NCBI GenBank assembly: GCA_020444425.1
Contig: JAHLLB010000001.1
Location: forward strand, 186,001 to 250,000
Direction of reading: 5' to 3'
DNA: 64,000 nt
Source of the DNA: a bacterium
GTDB lineage: Bacteria > Electryoneota > Electryoneia > Electryoneales > Electryoneaceae
Numbering within the stretch: the stretch's first letter is position 1; each line of letters starts with the position of its first letter. This document shows, piece after piece, positions 42,821-51,330 of the stretch. The position numbers and the translations under genes are program-made. The notes beneath the pieces are model-generated. The model was not told the DNA's origin. It saw only the letters and a program-made list of their open reading frames with translations, and did not search any database.

Positions 42821-43017
42821 CCTCGGGCTTTAGCCCGGGATAACCCGTCGTCCAAGCATCCACCGCACCCATGCCCTCGGACTTCAGTCCGGGACAGCCT
42901 ACCGTCCAAGAAAAATGACTTATAAGTCGTTCAATCTTCTCCAACCCCGGACTGAAGTCCGAGGACGTAAATACTCGGTCACATACAGTTCATTCGATCC
43001 CGGGCTAAAGCCCGAGG
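42821..43017. repeat. REPIN-like cluster of four CCTCGG-family palindromes
   Basis: CCTCGGGCTTTAGCCCGGG (42821-42839), CCTCGGACTTCAGTCCGGG (42875-42893), then the reverse-oriented CCCGGACTGAAGTCCGAGG (42946-42964) and CCCGGGCTAAAGCCCGAGG (42999-43017). The order is mirror-symmetric: outer pair GGGC type, inner pair GGAC type. This cluster fills most of the gap between the divergent O-antigen-ligase-like and glycosyltransferase genes. Confidence 0.92.
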
Positions 43018-43180
43018 GCATGTCGTGCCAACCTTTTCGACAATAGATGTGTGTGACTCAATAGCAGGCAGGTATGTCGACCAATCGTCCGGCTCCGGTG
43101 CGTGTGTGACCGGCACGCGTTGCCGTGATCCGCTCTCGCCCGTACCTTGTCGCGAAATCGTCTCACAGATCGCGTGAACC

Positions 43181-44356
43181 ATGGCCGACAACCGTTGCCG
43201 CATCCTCATTTTCACCCAGAACGACTGGTTCTTCCACCTGCACTTTCTCGCGTTGGGGCAGGCGTTGGCGGACACCGGCGCGGAGGTGTCGCTGGCGTGC
43301 CTGGTGGACGAACACGGCGAACGGCTGGAAGCGGCGGGTTTGCGTGTGCTCGCACTCAGCAGCCTCGATGTGCGCAGCCTCGGGCTGAAAGCACAGGCGA
43401 AAACGGTGGTCGAGCTGGTGCGGCTGATCCGGCGCGAACAGCCGGATATGGTGCTGACCATCTCGCCGAAACCGGCGGTATTGGGCTCATTTGCGGCAAA
43501 ACTGGCGGGGGTGCCGTCGATTCTGAGCCTGATGACCGGGCTCGGCTTCCTGTTCGCTGGCGAAAACGAGCGATTACAGACACTGCGGCGGGTAGTCCTC
43601 GGCGCGTTGAAGTGGGCGCATACTGGCGCCGGCAGCCGCATCCTGTTTCAGAATTCCATGGATCGGGAGTTGTTGATCAAGTCGGGCGTGATCCCGGGAA
43701 GCAAGGCGCCGCTGGTCGGCGGAGTCGGCACGGACCTTGACAAATTCAAACCGGGCCCGCGCAAGAATGAGGTTCCGGTGATTGTCTTCGGCGCACGAAT
43801 GATCCGTGACAAGGGCGTGCTCGATTTGGTCGAGGCGGCGCACATCCTGCATGAGCAAGGGTTGAGATTCCGAGTCCTGCTCTGTGGCGATCCCGACCCC
43901 GGCAACCCGAACTCGTTGACGACGGACGAGCTGGTCGAGATCCACGAGGAACGGTTCGTTGACTGGCTCGGGCATGTCAGCGATATCGAGCGAATCCTCG
44001 CCGGCGCGGACATTGCCTGCCTCCCCACCTACTACCGCGAGGGAATGCCGAAATTCCTGCTCGACAGCGCGGCGGCGGGGCTACCGTTGGTGACGACAAA
44101 CGCGCCCGGCTGCACGGACGTCGTGACCCACGGCGAGAACGGCCTGATTGTGCCGCAACGCAGCCCGGTGGCGTTGGCGGATGCGCTGCGGCAACTGATC
44201 GTGGATCGTGATCGGCGTCAGGCGATGGGCCGTGCCAGCCGCAAGCGCGCGGAAGCGGAATTTTCGGCGGACGCATTCGTCGAACGCGTCTTCGCTGTGT
44301 TCGACGACGCGGCGGTCGCCGCGGGCCGTCCCGGCTGCGTCTTCTCCACCCGGTAG
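43181..44356 (+). CDS. GT4-family (GT-B fold) glycosyltransferase
   Basis: ATG 43181 gives 391 residues. The N-domain starts with RILIFTQNDWFFHLHFLALG, an N-terminal beta-alpha unit typical of this family. The C-domain contains PVIVFGARMIRDKGVLDLVEA, then the GT4 hallmark YYREGMPKFLLDSAAAGLPL with the EX7-type acidic pair, and GENGLIVPQRSPVALADAL. It probably adds a sugar to an undecaprenyl- or lipid A-linked glycan in the cytoplasm. The acceptor is unknown. The neighbouring Wzy_C-like protein supports a surface polysaccharide role. The ribosome-binding site is weak but the start matches the fold. Confidence 0.88.
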   Translation: MADNRCRILIFTQNDWFFHLHFLALGQALADTGAEVSLACLVDEHGERLEAAGLRVLALSSLDVRSLGLKAQAKTVVELVRLIRREQPDMVLTISPKPAVLGSFAAKLAGVPSILSLMTGLGFLFAGENERLQTLRRVVLGALKWAHTGAGSRILFQNSMDRELLIKSGVIPGSKAPLVGGVGTDLDKFKPGPRKNEVPVIVFGARMIRDKGVLDLVEAAHILHEQGLRFRVLLCGDPDPGNPNSLTTDELVEIHEERFVDWLGHVSDIERILAGADIACLPTYYREGMPKFLLDSAAAGLPLVTTNAPGCTDVVTHGENGLIVPQRSPVALADALRQLIVDRDRRQAMGRASRKRAEAEFSADAFVERVFAVFDDAAVAAGRPGCVFSTR

Positions 44357-44469
44357 ATCTCCTTCCACTCTCGCTGACCGGAGTTGACTCTCAAAGTTCA
44401 AGTAACCGCTCAAGGTTGAAACCTGCGATCCCGATAGAGGAAATGAGGTTGTCTCTGTTCGGGAGTATC

Positions 44470-45465
44470 ATGCGCAGGTTGGTTGTTCCACTCATCGTGC
44501 TGCTGCTGGCGTCAACGGTGCTGGCAAAAACGGACATCGTGATCGATCCGGATTACGATCCGCGCATCCCCCTGCGTGTGGTGGTCCTCCCCGCGCTGAA
44601 GGAACGCAGCCTGAAGCGGGTGAACGAGCGCACCGTCTCCGCGATGCTTAGCACCGAACTGTTGAAGCTGTACGAGGTGACCGATTTGCTTCGTTTCGAG
44701 GCAGCGCTGAGCGCTCAACGCTTGAGCCTGGACAACGCATTCACCGCCAACTCTCGGGAAACAATTCGCGACGTGACCGGTGTCGACGCGGTGATCAATG
44801 TTGAGGTGTACCGCTGGGAGGAAGGCACCGGCGGGATTCCGTTCCTCGGACGCAAGAGCGGCACCATCGCCATGCGGATCAACATGCTCGATCCGTATAC
44901 CGGCCGCGCGTACTGGAGTGTTAACCGTCTCGAAGACGTGAAACCGGGGACGGTGTTCCTCGACCGCACCACCGAACTGTTTCGAGACCTGGTCGATGAA
45001 CTGGGTGACGAATTGACCGACATCGCCGAAGAGTTGAGCGAGGCGGACTCGTACGCCGAACTCGCAGCGACGCGGGAACCGTGGCAGCGGATGGAAGGCT
45101 ACAGCCGTCGCACCTATGACGGCCAGGACGGTGTCGAGCGTGGCTTCATGCCGTACATGACGCCGGAAGCGGCCTACATCGAAGCCTACCGCGGCTACGG
45201 CTACCAGCCGGACACCGACAAGCAGGCGTACGAGGCACCAATCTCACCGGACACGCGCTACGAGGACATTGAGGGTGAACAGGTGCCGGTATTGCCGGAC
45301 ATGGGATATGAGGCGGAGTTGTACGACCGGGCGTTCCACGCCGCGCTGGATTCGTTGATCCAGTGGTCGAAACGGGATTCGTTGGGACAAGTGATCGTGC
45401 CGCCGAACCTGCCGCCGTTTGAATTGCAGGAGATGCCCGAGGACTCGGTGGGGGTGGAAAACTAG
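44470..45465 (+). CDS. Secreted protein, possibly GNA1162/DUF799-like
   Basis: Starts at ATG 44470 (GGGAG upstream); the track starts 18 residues earlier. The 331-residue product has a signal peptide (LVVPLIVLLLASTVLA). Residues about 25-190 resemble the GNA1162/DUF799 or CsgG-like fold seen in outer-membrane assembly factors: IPLRVVVLPALKERSLKRV, ATLxT-like SAMLSTELLKLYEV, DVTGVDAVINVEVYRW. The C-terminal 130 residues are acidic and Tyr-rich (EAYRGYGYQPDTDKQAYEAP). No lipobox is seen. Function unknown; it might take part in envelope biogenesis. The final CTAG stop is shared with the convergent tatA/B gene. Confidence 0.6.
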   Translation: MRRLVVPLIVLLLASTVLAKTDIVIDPDYDPRIPLRVVVLPALKERSLKRVNERTVSAMLSTELLKLYEVTDLLRFEAALSAQRLSLDNAFTANSRETIRDVTGVDAVINVEVYRWEEGTGGIPFLGRKSGTIAMRINMLDPYTGRAYWSVNRLEDVKPGTVFLDRTTELFRDLVDELGDELTDIAEELSEADSYAELAATREPWQRMEGYSRRTYDGQDGVERGFMPYMTPEAAYIEAYRGYGYQPDTDKQAYEAPISPDTRYEDIEGEQVPVLPDMGYEAELYDRAFHAALDSLIQWSKRDSLGQVIVPPNLPPFELQEMPEDSVGVEN

Positions 45466-45893
45466 TCCTGCTGTTTCGGTTCAGAACTGGATGACGATTC
45501 CGGGTGAGAGCTGCCGCTTTCGCCCGTTTTCGTTGGCGAAGTCTTGTACGGCGCGGGATCGTCGGGCCTGCGTTGTGGCTCGATGGCGTCCGGGTACGGA
45601 AGCTCGGGCGGGACATATTTTCCCTCGGCGTCCGGCTGGGGTTCGCGGGAAGCGGTGGGGGCGTCAGGTTTGCGCGGTCCACGGATCGGGTTGCCCTTCA
45701 TCATGGACGCGGCATCCTTCATTTCCTCTTCGATGCCGATGCGGTTGATTTCACGGCGGACCTCATTCAGCGAGCGGCGCATCGTCGAGGACCATTTCCC
45801 CATCATGCGCGCCACACGTGGTAATTCCTTTCCGCCGAACAACAGCAGCACGACGAACAGGATCAGCAGGACTTCACCGCCACCGGGAAACAC
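45462..45893 (-). CDS. tatA: TatA/TatB-family twin-arginine translocase component
   Basis: GTG 45893 starts a 143-residue protein three bases after tatC; GGAAGG lies in the end of tatC. One N-terminal transmembrane helix (GEVLLILFVVLLLFG), the FG hinge and the amphipathic helix KELPRVARMMGKWSSTMRR are diagnostic. A Pro/Ser-rich tail (ESSSSSEPKQQD) makes it longer than typical TatA. The Glu-rich N-terminus and length fit TatB equally well, and no second TatA/B gene is in the window. It forms the Tat pore with TatC, exporting folded proteins. Its gene follows tatC, purQ, purS, pssA and psd on the minus strand. Confidence 0.85.
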   Translation of the reverse strand: MFPGGGEVLLILFVVLLLFGGKELPRVARMMGKWSSTMRRSLNEVRREINRIGIEEEMKDAASMMKGNPIRGPRKPDAPTASREPQPDAEGKYVPPELPYPDAIEPQRRPDDPAPYKTSPTKTGESGSSHPESSSSSEPKQQD

Positions 45894-45896
45894 GGA

Positions 45897-46982
45897 TTAT
45901 GCCTTCCGTTCCGGGTTATCATCAACGTTTCCGGCTGGGCCGGACCCGTCACCATCGGTTTCATCATCGCCGGTCTCATCGGGTTCGAATCCTTCGGGCG
46001 GATCGAGTTCCCCGCGTTCCTTCATCCGGCGAATGCGTTCATCCCTAATATCCTCAACCGTGAGCCCGCGCGCCTCTTTCTTCGCCGGTTGCGGCTCGGA
46101 GGAAACAGCGTCTGACTCGCGCGGAACCGTATTGACATCATCCTCGAGGTCGGAATAGTCTTCTTCGGGTTGTTTTTTGTCTGAATCCGAGCCTGCTCCA
46201 TCCCCTTCCCCATCGCCGTTGCCGTCATCCGCCATGAATTCGGCGTGTTTCTTCTCGTACTGTTTCCGCGCGACGATGGCGAGCAGGATGCTGGCCTCGT
46301 ACAGGATGACCATCGGCAGCGTAAGCACCGCCTGGGTGAACACGTCCGGCGGCGTGATCAATGCCGCCAGCAGCAGGAAGGCGACGATCATATGCCGACG
46401 GTATTTCCGCAGGAACGCCGGTGTGACAACGCCGAAGCGTGCGAGGAAGTAGATCAGCAGCGGCAGTTCGAAGACGACGCCGAACGCGAGCAATAGCCTC
46501 AGCACGAAGTCGACGTATTTCCCCAGCGACCACGCGTTCTGAATCTCCTGTGTGCCAAAGCTGAGGAAGAAGCGGGTGGCGTACGGCAGCACATACAGCG
46601 AAAATGCCGCCCCGGTGATGAACAACAGGCTGGAGAAGAACACGACCGGGAGGACCAACTTGCGCTCGTGCTCGAACAATCCGGGCGCGACGAACGCCCA
46701 GACCTGGTAAAACACCCACGGCGCGGCGGCAACCAACCCGGCAACAAGCGCGATCTTGAGCCGAACAATGAAGCCTTCCGCGGGTGCAAGTAGTGCTAGG
46801 CTGGCGGAGGTCTCGTTCTCGAACGGAATCAGCAGCCAGCCCTGGAAAATCGGGGCAAAGTAGTAACAAACGGAAGCAGCGAGAAAAATCCCGACCAACG
46901 CCCGCCACAGGGACGACCGCAGTTCATCGAGATGATCGAAGAACGTCATCTCGGCGGGAGTTTTTTTCTCGCGTTTGCTCAT
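45897..46982 (-). CDS. tatC: Twin-arginine translocase subunit TatC with long acidic C-terminal tail
   Basis: The protein has 361 residues and its ATG (46982) overlaps the purQ stop as ATGA. Six transmembrane helices are visible. The N-terminal signature [16 protein letters not shown] is the Tat signal-recognition site. Typical loops [25 protein letters not shown] and [23 protein letters not shown] follow. From about 245 the protein departs from the family: a 110-residue highly acidic, low-complexity tail ([27 protein letters not shown]) replaces the usual short end. Standard TatC is about 240-260 residues. Function of the tail is unknown. Confidence 0.95.
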   Translation of the reverse strand: MSKREKKTPAEMTFFDHLDELRSSLWRALVGIFLAASVCYYFAPIFQGWLLIPFENETSASLALLAPAEGFIVRLKIALVAGLVAAAPWVFYQVWAFVAPGLFEHERKLVLPVVFFSSLLFITGAAFSLYVLPYATRFFLSFGTQEIQNAWSLGKYVDFVLRLLLAFGVVFELPLLIYFLARFGVVTPAFLRKYRRHMIVAFLLLAALITPPDVFTQAVLTLPMVILYEASILLAIVARKQYEKKHAEFMADDGNGDGEGDGAGSDSDKKQPEEDYSDLEDDVNTVPRESDAVSSEPQPAKKEARGLTVEDIRDERIRRMKERGELDPPEGFEPDETGDDETDGDGSGPAGNVDDNPERKA

Positions 46983-47674
46983 GCGTTCACGAATTGATCA
47001 ATAACCGACTCGAAGATCGCCCGGCCGTCATCGTGGACAATCAACGCGTCGCAGCGGCGTTCCGGGTGCGGCATCATGCCGAGCACGTTCCCGCCTTCGT
47101 TGATGATCCCTGCGATGTTGTTCACCGACCCGTTCGGGTTGGACTCCGCATCCACATCCCCGCTCAACGAACAGTAGCGGAACAGCACACCGTTGCGGTC
47201 TTCCAGCCGTTTCAGCTCATCCTCGGCGAGGAAATACGATCCTTCATGGTGCGCGATCGGGATGCGCAGTACCTGCTGCGGTGTACACGCGTTGGTGAAG
47301 CGGGTGTCGGTGCGTTCGACACGGACCGGCTGATCCTGGCAGATGAACCGCAGGCTGTGGTTCTGCCGTAACGCTCCCGGCAGCAGTCCGGACTCGGTCA
47401 GCATCTGGAAGCCGTTGCAGATCCCGATCACGATTCCGCCCTTGTTCGCAAAGGCGATGACTTCGTTCATCACCGGGCTGAAGCGTGCGATGGCACCGGA
47501 ACGGAGATAATCGCCGTAGGAGAATCCGCCCGGCAGCAGGATGCCGTCAACGTCGCCGAGTTCGGTTTCCTTGTGCCAGATAAAGCGCACGTCCTGGCCG
47601 AAAACGCGGCCCAGCACGTCGTATGCGTCCCGGTCACAATTGGAACCGGGAAAGACGATCACACCCCACTTCAT
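46979..47674 (-). CDS. purQ: Phosphoribosylformylglycinamidine synthase glutaminase subunit
   Basis: The 231-residue class I glutamine amidotransferase begins at ATG 47674 and overlaps purS by ATGA. The nucleophile is Cys86 ([13 protein letters not shown]), with His and Glu in MMPHPERR. It supplies ammonia to PurL for the fourth step of purine synthesis, converting FGAR to FGAM; PurS bridges the two. PurL is not in the window, so it must be encoded elsewhere. Small PurQ (about 230 residues) with a separate PurS marks the multi-subunit form of the enzyme. Confidence 0.96.
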   Translation of the reverse strand: MKWGVIVFPGSNCDRDAYDVLGRVFGQDVRFIWHKETELGDVDGILLPGGFSYGDYLRSGAIARFSPVMNEVIAFANKGGIVIGICNGFQMLTESGLLPGALRQNHSLRFICQDQPVRVERTDTRFTNACTPQQVLRIPIAHHEGSYFLAEDELKRLEDRNGVLFRYCSLSGDVDAESNPNGSVNNIAGIINEGGNVLGMMPHPERRCDALIVHDDGRAIFESVIDQFVNA

Positions 47675-47922
47675 GCGATCTCCTCGGCAACGTGCACCTT
47701 GAAGCCCTCGACGTTCTCGTTTGCCAGCAACGTGTCCGCCATTTCTTCGGCGCGTTTGATTGCGGTGGCTGCGTCCGTCTCGTTGACATCGAGCACGATG
47801 CGTTTGCCGACGCGCACTCCGTTCACTTCGTCATAGCCGAGCTGGTGCAGAGCCTGCATCACGGCTTTGCCCTGCGGATCGAGGATGCCCTCTTTCGGCA
47901 TGACTTCGACAATTACTCTCAT
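47671..47922 (-). CDS. purS: Phosphoribosylformylglycinamidine synthase subunit PurS
   Basis: The 83-residue protein has the typical start [20 protein letters not shown], then QALHQLGY and [18 protein letters not shown] precedes the ATG. It is a small dimeric bridge between PurQ and PurL. It overlaps purQ by four bases (ATGA) and lies five bases after pssA, so all are translationally linked. Confidence 0.95.
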   Translation of the reverse strand: MRVIVEVMPKEGILDPQGKAVMQALHQLGYDEVNGVRVGKRIVLDVNETDAATAIKRAEEMADTLLANENVEGFKVHVAEEIA

Positions 47923-47926
47923 GGTA

Positions 47927-48613
47927 TCACTCTCCGGGACGGTCTGAGTCCTCTTGCAGACGATGGAATTTGTGCATCAGGGATGGCCCGAGGAAGGCGT
48001 ACACGACCATCAATGACAGCGCCGCGAGACCGGGCGACAGGAAGAACAGGACAATGTGCACACCCCAGATCAGGTATGTCAGTGGCCGGGACAGCAGCCC
48101 CAGCGACGGGTGCGTCAGTTTGCCGTATGGCAGTTTGCACACGGCCAACGATGAGAACGCAGCGGCAGTTACCGGCGGCAGCCACGCGAGGTATTTGTGC
48201 TTCTGCGCCAAGGCACAGGAACCGGTCACCGCGATCGCAGTCGCCGGGGACGGCATGCCGGTGAACCAGCCCGGTCCTCCGCCACCTGTAGCGAAGCGGA
48301 ACAGGCGGAACAGAATCGACCCCGGGTACAGCCAGCTGACGAAACGGTAAGATTTCGCCTTGTTCAGGGATAGCAGCATGAACGCCGGCACGAGGCCGAA
48401 GCTGGTCATGTCGGCGGTGGAATCGAGCTCACTGCCGCGCCGTCCGACGGTGCCACTTTTGCGTGCCGCCCAACCGTCGAGGACATCCAGGATACCGGCG
48501 ACGACCATCGCGACCACGGCCGCGCCGGACTTTTTCCGGCGAAACAGCAGCAAACTGATCAAGCCGGAGCCGACATTGCCGAGGGTGAACCAGGTCGCTG
48601 TGTTGCGATTCAC
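47927..48613 (-). CDS. pssA: CDP-alcohol phosphatidyltransferase, probable phosphatidylserine synthase
   Basis: Starts at GTG 48613, overlapping the psd stop as GTGA; 228 residues. The CDP-alcohol phosphotransferase signature is complete: D-x2-DG-x2-AR-x8-G-x3-D-x3-D, seen as DVLDGWAARKSG followed by GSELDSTAD. Several transmembrane helices follow. It makes phosphatidylserine from CDP-diacylglycerol and serine at the inner membrane. The adjacent psd gene, which acts on its product, supports this over other CDP-alcohol enzymes. Confidence 0.93.
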   Translation of the reverse strand: MNRNTATWFTLGNVGSGLISLLLFRRKKSGAAVVAMVVAGILDVLDGWAARKSGTVGRRGSELDSTADMTSFGLVPAFMLLSLNKAKSYRFVSWLYPGSILFRLFRFATGGGGPGWFTGMPSPATAIAVTGSCALAQKHKYLAWLPPVTAAAFSSLAVCKLPYGKLTHPSLGLLSRPLTYLIWGVHIVLFFLSPGLAALSLMVVYAFLGPSLMHKFHRLQEDSDRPGE

Positions 48614-49278
48614 TGTGAACCACCCCCGTCTGGTACTGACATTGGTGCATCCCGGCCTCCACCTTCCGCGACAAGAGTGACGCCGGCGTGCACCTCGTCT
48701 CCTTTCGTGACCAGCACCTTCATGCCTGGTGGAAGGATGATCTCGCTCCGTGACCCGAAGCGGACGAACCCGATCCGTTGTCCGGCCAGCAGTTCGTCTC
48801 CGATGTTGACAGGGACCACGACCCGCCGCGCGACCGCGCCAGTCATTGCGGAAAACTGCAGTGGACCGTACATGGTCATCATATCGACAGTGACGCGCTG
48901 GTTTGAGTCGATCGATTCCGGGGTGTTGGCTGGAAGGAACGTGCCGGGAACAAACTCATAACCCGTGACAACACCGGACGCTGGCGCGCGTAAGGCGTGA
49001 ACATCAAGCAGCGAGATATACACGTTGATCCTGATGCGCCCGTCCGCTAGGGGTCGGACTTCATCAATCACCCCGTCTGACACAGCGACGACTGCCTGTG
49101 GATCGGGTTGTGGCCGAGCGGGGTCTCGGAAGAAAAAGAGCATGATCATCCACAGCAACAAAAAGAGCCCGGCAGGTAGAAACAGCCAGGCTTTCTTGCG
49201 CCAGATCCCGATAAACACGCTGCCGAGGAACAGCAGCATCGGGAGGATGACAAACCAGAATCCTTCCGCGGCAATCAT
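48610..49278 (-). CDS. psd: Phosphatidylserine decarboxylase proenzyme
   Basis: ATG 49278 starts a 222-residue protein with two N-terminal hydrophobic helices and FFFRDPARPQP. The family motifs VYISLLDVHALRAPASG and VRFGSRSEIILPPG are present. Self-cleavage should occur before Ser176 in RFGSR, giving a pyruvoyl group. The short form (about 220 residues) is the Psd-A/archaeal-like type. It converts phosphatidylserine to phosphatidylethanolamine. The gene lies ten bases after purC and overlaps pssA by four. Confidence 0.93.
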   Translation of the reverse strand: MIAAEGFWFVILPMLLFLGSVFIGIWRKKAWLFLPAGLFLLLWMIMLFFFRDPARPQPDPQAVVAVSDGVIDEVRPLADGRIRINVYISLLDVHALRAPASGVVTGYEFVPGTFLPANTPESIDSNQRVTVDMMTMYGPLQFSAMTGAVARRVVVPVNIGDELLAGQRIGFVRFGSRSEIILPPGMKVLVTKGDEVHAGVTLVAEGGGRDAPMSVPDGGGSQ

Positions 49279-49288
49279 CGTTGTTGAC

Positions 49289-49996
49289 CTACGCTGAGAC
49301 GATCCGTTCCAGCAATTCCTGGTAGACCTTGTCCACCCGGCCCATGTCGTAGCGGAACCGGTCCTTGTCCATCTTCTTGTTGGTCTTGCGGTCCCAGATG
49401 CGGCAGGTGTCCGGGCTGACCTCGTCCGCGATCAGGATGTTTCGATCATGCTTGCCGAACTCGAGCTTGAAGTCGACGAGCATCAGGCTGCGGCGGTCGA
49501 AGAACGATTTCAGGATCGCGTTCACCTTGGATGCGATGCGGCTGATCATCTTCATTTCTTCCGGAGTCGCGTGACCCATCGCGTACGCGTGGTGCTCATT
49601 GATCATCGGGTCGCCGAGCCGGTCGCTCTTGAGGCGGTATTCGATGATCGGGTACTTGAGCGTGCTGCCCTCTTCGAGATCATAGGTTTTCGCAAGGCTG
49701 GCGGTGGCGACATTGCGCACCACGACCTCGATCGGAATCATCTCGAGACGGCGCACCAGCATTTCGTTGTCGCTCAGCTTGCGCGTGAAATGCGTGCCAA
49801 CGTGGTAATTTTCAAGGTACTGGAAGAGGTACGTGGATACCGAGTTGCAGAGCGCACCCTTCCCGTCAAAGCGGCCGCGTTTCGTGCCATGGAAGGCGGT
49901 GAGCTCATCCTTGAACACCATGATGAGCTGATTGACGTCTTCGGTGATGAAAAGCTGCTTGGCCTTACCTTCGTAGAGAAGATCCTTCCGTTCCAA
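49289..49996 (-). CDS. purC: Phosphoribosylaminoimidazole-succinocarboxamide synthase
   Basis: The start is TTG 49996, supported by GGGAGG eight bases upstream and by the family N-terminus MERKDLLYEGKAKQLF. The 235 residues include FKDELTAFHGTKRGRFDGKG, IPIEVVVRNVATASLAK and LVDFKLEFGKHDRNILIADE with catalytic acidic residues. It condenses CAIR with aspartate, the eighth step of purine synthesis. It is followed by psd and preceded by purB 36 bp upstream. Confidence 0.97.
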   Translation of the reverse strand: MERKDLLYEGKAKQLFITEDVNQLIMVFKDELTAFHGTKRGRFDGKGALCNSVSTYLFQYLENYHVGTHFTRKLSDNEMLVRRLEMIPIEVVVRNVATASLAKTYDLEEGSTLKYPIIEYRLKSDRLGDPMINEHHAYAMGHATPEEMKMISRIASKVNAILKSFFDRRSLMLVDFKLEFGKHDRNILIADEVSPDTCRIWDRKTNKKMDKDRFRYDMGRVDKVYQELLERIVSA

Positions 49997-50031
49997 CGTG
50001 TATCCTCCCGTAAGGAACTTCGAAACCGGGT

Positions 50032-51330
50032 TTATTCGGCGAACCCGATCCGCTGATAGATGGTGTTGGTGTGGCGCAGGGCGTGGCGCACGTCGAATGC
50101 CTGTTCGACCTGTTCCCTGCCAATACGTTCCACCAGCTCGCTGTTGGCGAGCGCGGCCTCCTTGACCGATGCGCCGCGATCGACGGCGTCATGCGCGATG
50201 CGCTGCACCAGTGCGTACCCCTCCTCCCGGGTCAGCCCGGAACGCACCAATGCGAGCAACAAACCTTCGGAAAAAACAGCGCCGCGAGTCAGGTCGAGCA
50301 CTTCCTGCACTCGTACCTCATCAACGACGAGGTTCTTCACCAGCCGTGTGGTCAGGTTGAGCAGATAATCCAACGCGATGGTCGAATCCGGCAGGATCAC
50401 CCGTTCCACGGAACTGTGCGAGATGTCTCGTTCATGCCACAGCGCGATATCATCGAACGCGGTGTGCATGTTGGCACGCAGCAGCCGTGCCATCCCGCAG
50501 ATCTTTTCCGCATTGATCGGGTTCCGCTTGTGCGGCATCGCGGAAGAACCCTTCTGCCCCTTGGCGAATCCTTCACGCGCTTCCCTGACCTCGGTCCGTT
50601 GCAAATGCCGTACTTCGAGCGCAATGGATTCTAAGATGGAGCCAATTAACGAAATAGCCGCGAGGAAGTCTGCATGACGGTCTCTCGAGACGATCTGCGA
50701 GGAGATCGGAGCAGCGGTCAAACCCAGCTCCGCCATGACTTCCAGTTCCATATCGGGGTCGAGATGGACATACATCCCGACCGCCCCGGACAATTTCCCG
50801 GTGCAAACCCAGTCATACCCTGACGCGAGCCGTTGCCTCGCCCGTTCGAGCTGCTCATGGAATCGAGCCCAGCGTAACCCGAACGATACCGGTTCGGCGT
50901 GAACGCCGTGCGTGCGTCCAATGGACGGCAGATCCTTGTACTCCAGCGCCTTTTCGCGCAATGCCTCGAGCAGTGGATCAACGCCGTCGAGCAGGATTTT
51001 GCCCGCCGCCTTCAGCTGCAACGCCAGCGCGGTATCGAGCATGTCGGACGAGGTCATGCCAAGGTGCACCCAGCGTGATGCCGGGCCGACGTGTTCTGCG
51101 ACCGATGTCAGGAATGCGATCACGTCGTGGTGCGTCGTGCGTTCGATTTCGTCAATGCGGGCGATGTCGTAGCCGGCCTTGGCGTGAATCGTGTCGCGAT
51201 CTTCCTGCGGAATGATGCCGCGTTTGGTCCACGCGTTGACCACGGCCAACTCGACCTGTAACCACGAATCGTACTTGCCTTTGTCCGTCCAGATCGCACC
51301 GATTTCCGGGCGAGTGTACCGATCAATCAT
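50032..51330 (-). CDS. purB: Adenylosuccinate lyase
   Basis: The 432-residue protein (ATG 51330) overlaps the HtrA gene stop as ATGA. The fumarase/aspartase signature GSSAMPHKRNPINAEKI holds the catalytic Ser of the flexible loop. TTHHDVIAFLTSVAEHVG and SIGRTHGVHAEPVSFG carry the active-site histidines. It acts twice in purine synthesis, on SAICAR and adenylosuccinate, releasing fumarate. It is part of the minus-strand purine/lipid/protein-export cluster. Confidence 0.97.
   Translation of the reverse strand: MIDRYTRPEIGAIWTDKGKYDSWLQVELAVVNAWTKRGIIPQEDRDTIHAKAGYDIARIDEIERTTHHDVIAFLTSVAEHVGPASRWVHLGMTSSDMLDTALALQLKAAGKILLDGVDPLLEALREKALEYKDLPSIGRTHGVHAEPVSFGLRWARFHEQLERARQRLASGYDWVCTGKLSGAVGMYVHLDPDMELEVMAELGLTAAPISSQIVSRDRHADFLAAISLIGSILESIALEVRHLQRTEVREAREGFAKGQKGSSAMPHKRNPINAEKICGMARLLRANMHTAFDDIALWHERDISHSSVERVILPDSTIALDYLLNLTTRLVKNLVVDEVRVQEVLDLTRGAVFSEGLLLALVRSGLTREEGYALVQRIAHDAVDRGASVKEAALANSELVERIGREQVEQAFDVRHALRHTNTIYQRIGFAE

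Noticed and set aside
45960-45985. tRNA-like GGTTCGAATCC in the tatC region
   Set aside because: It is coding sequence for the acidic tail; no cloverleaf or acceptor stem can be formed around it.
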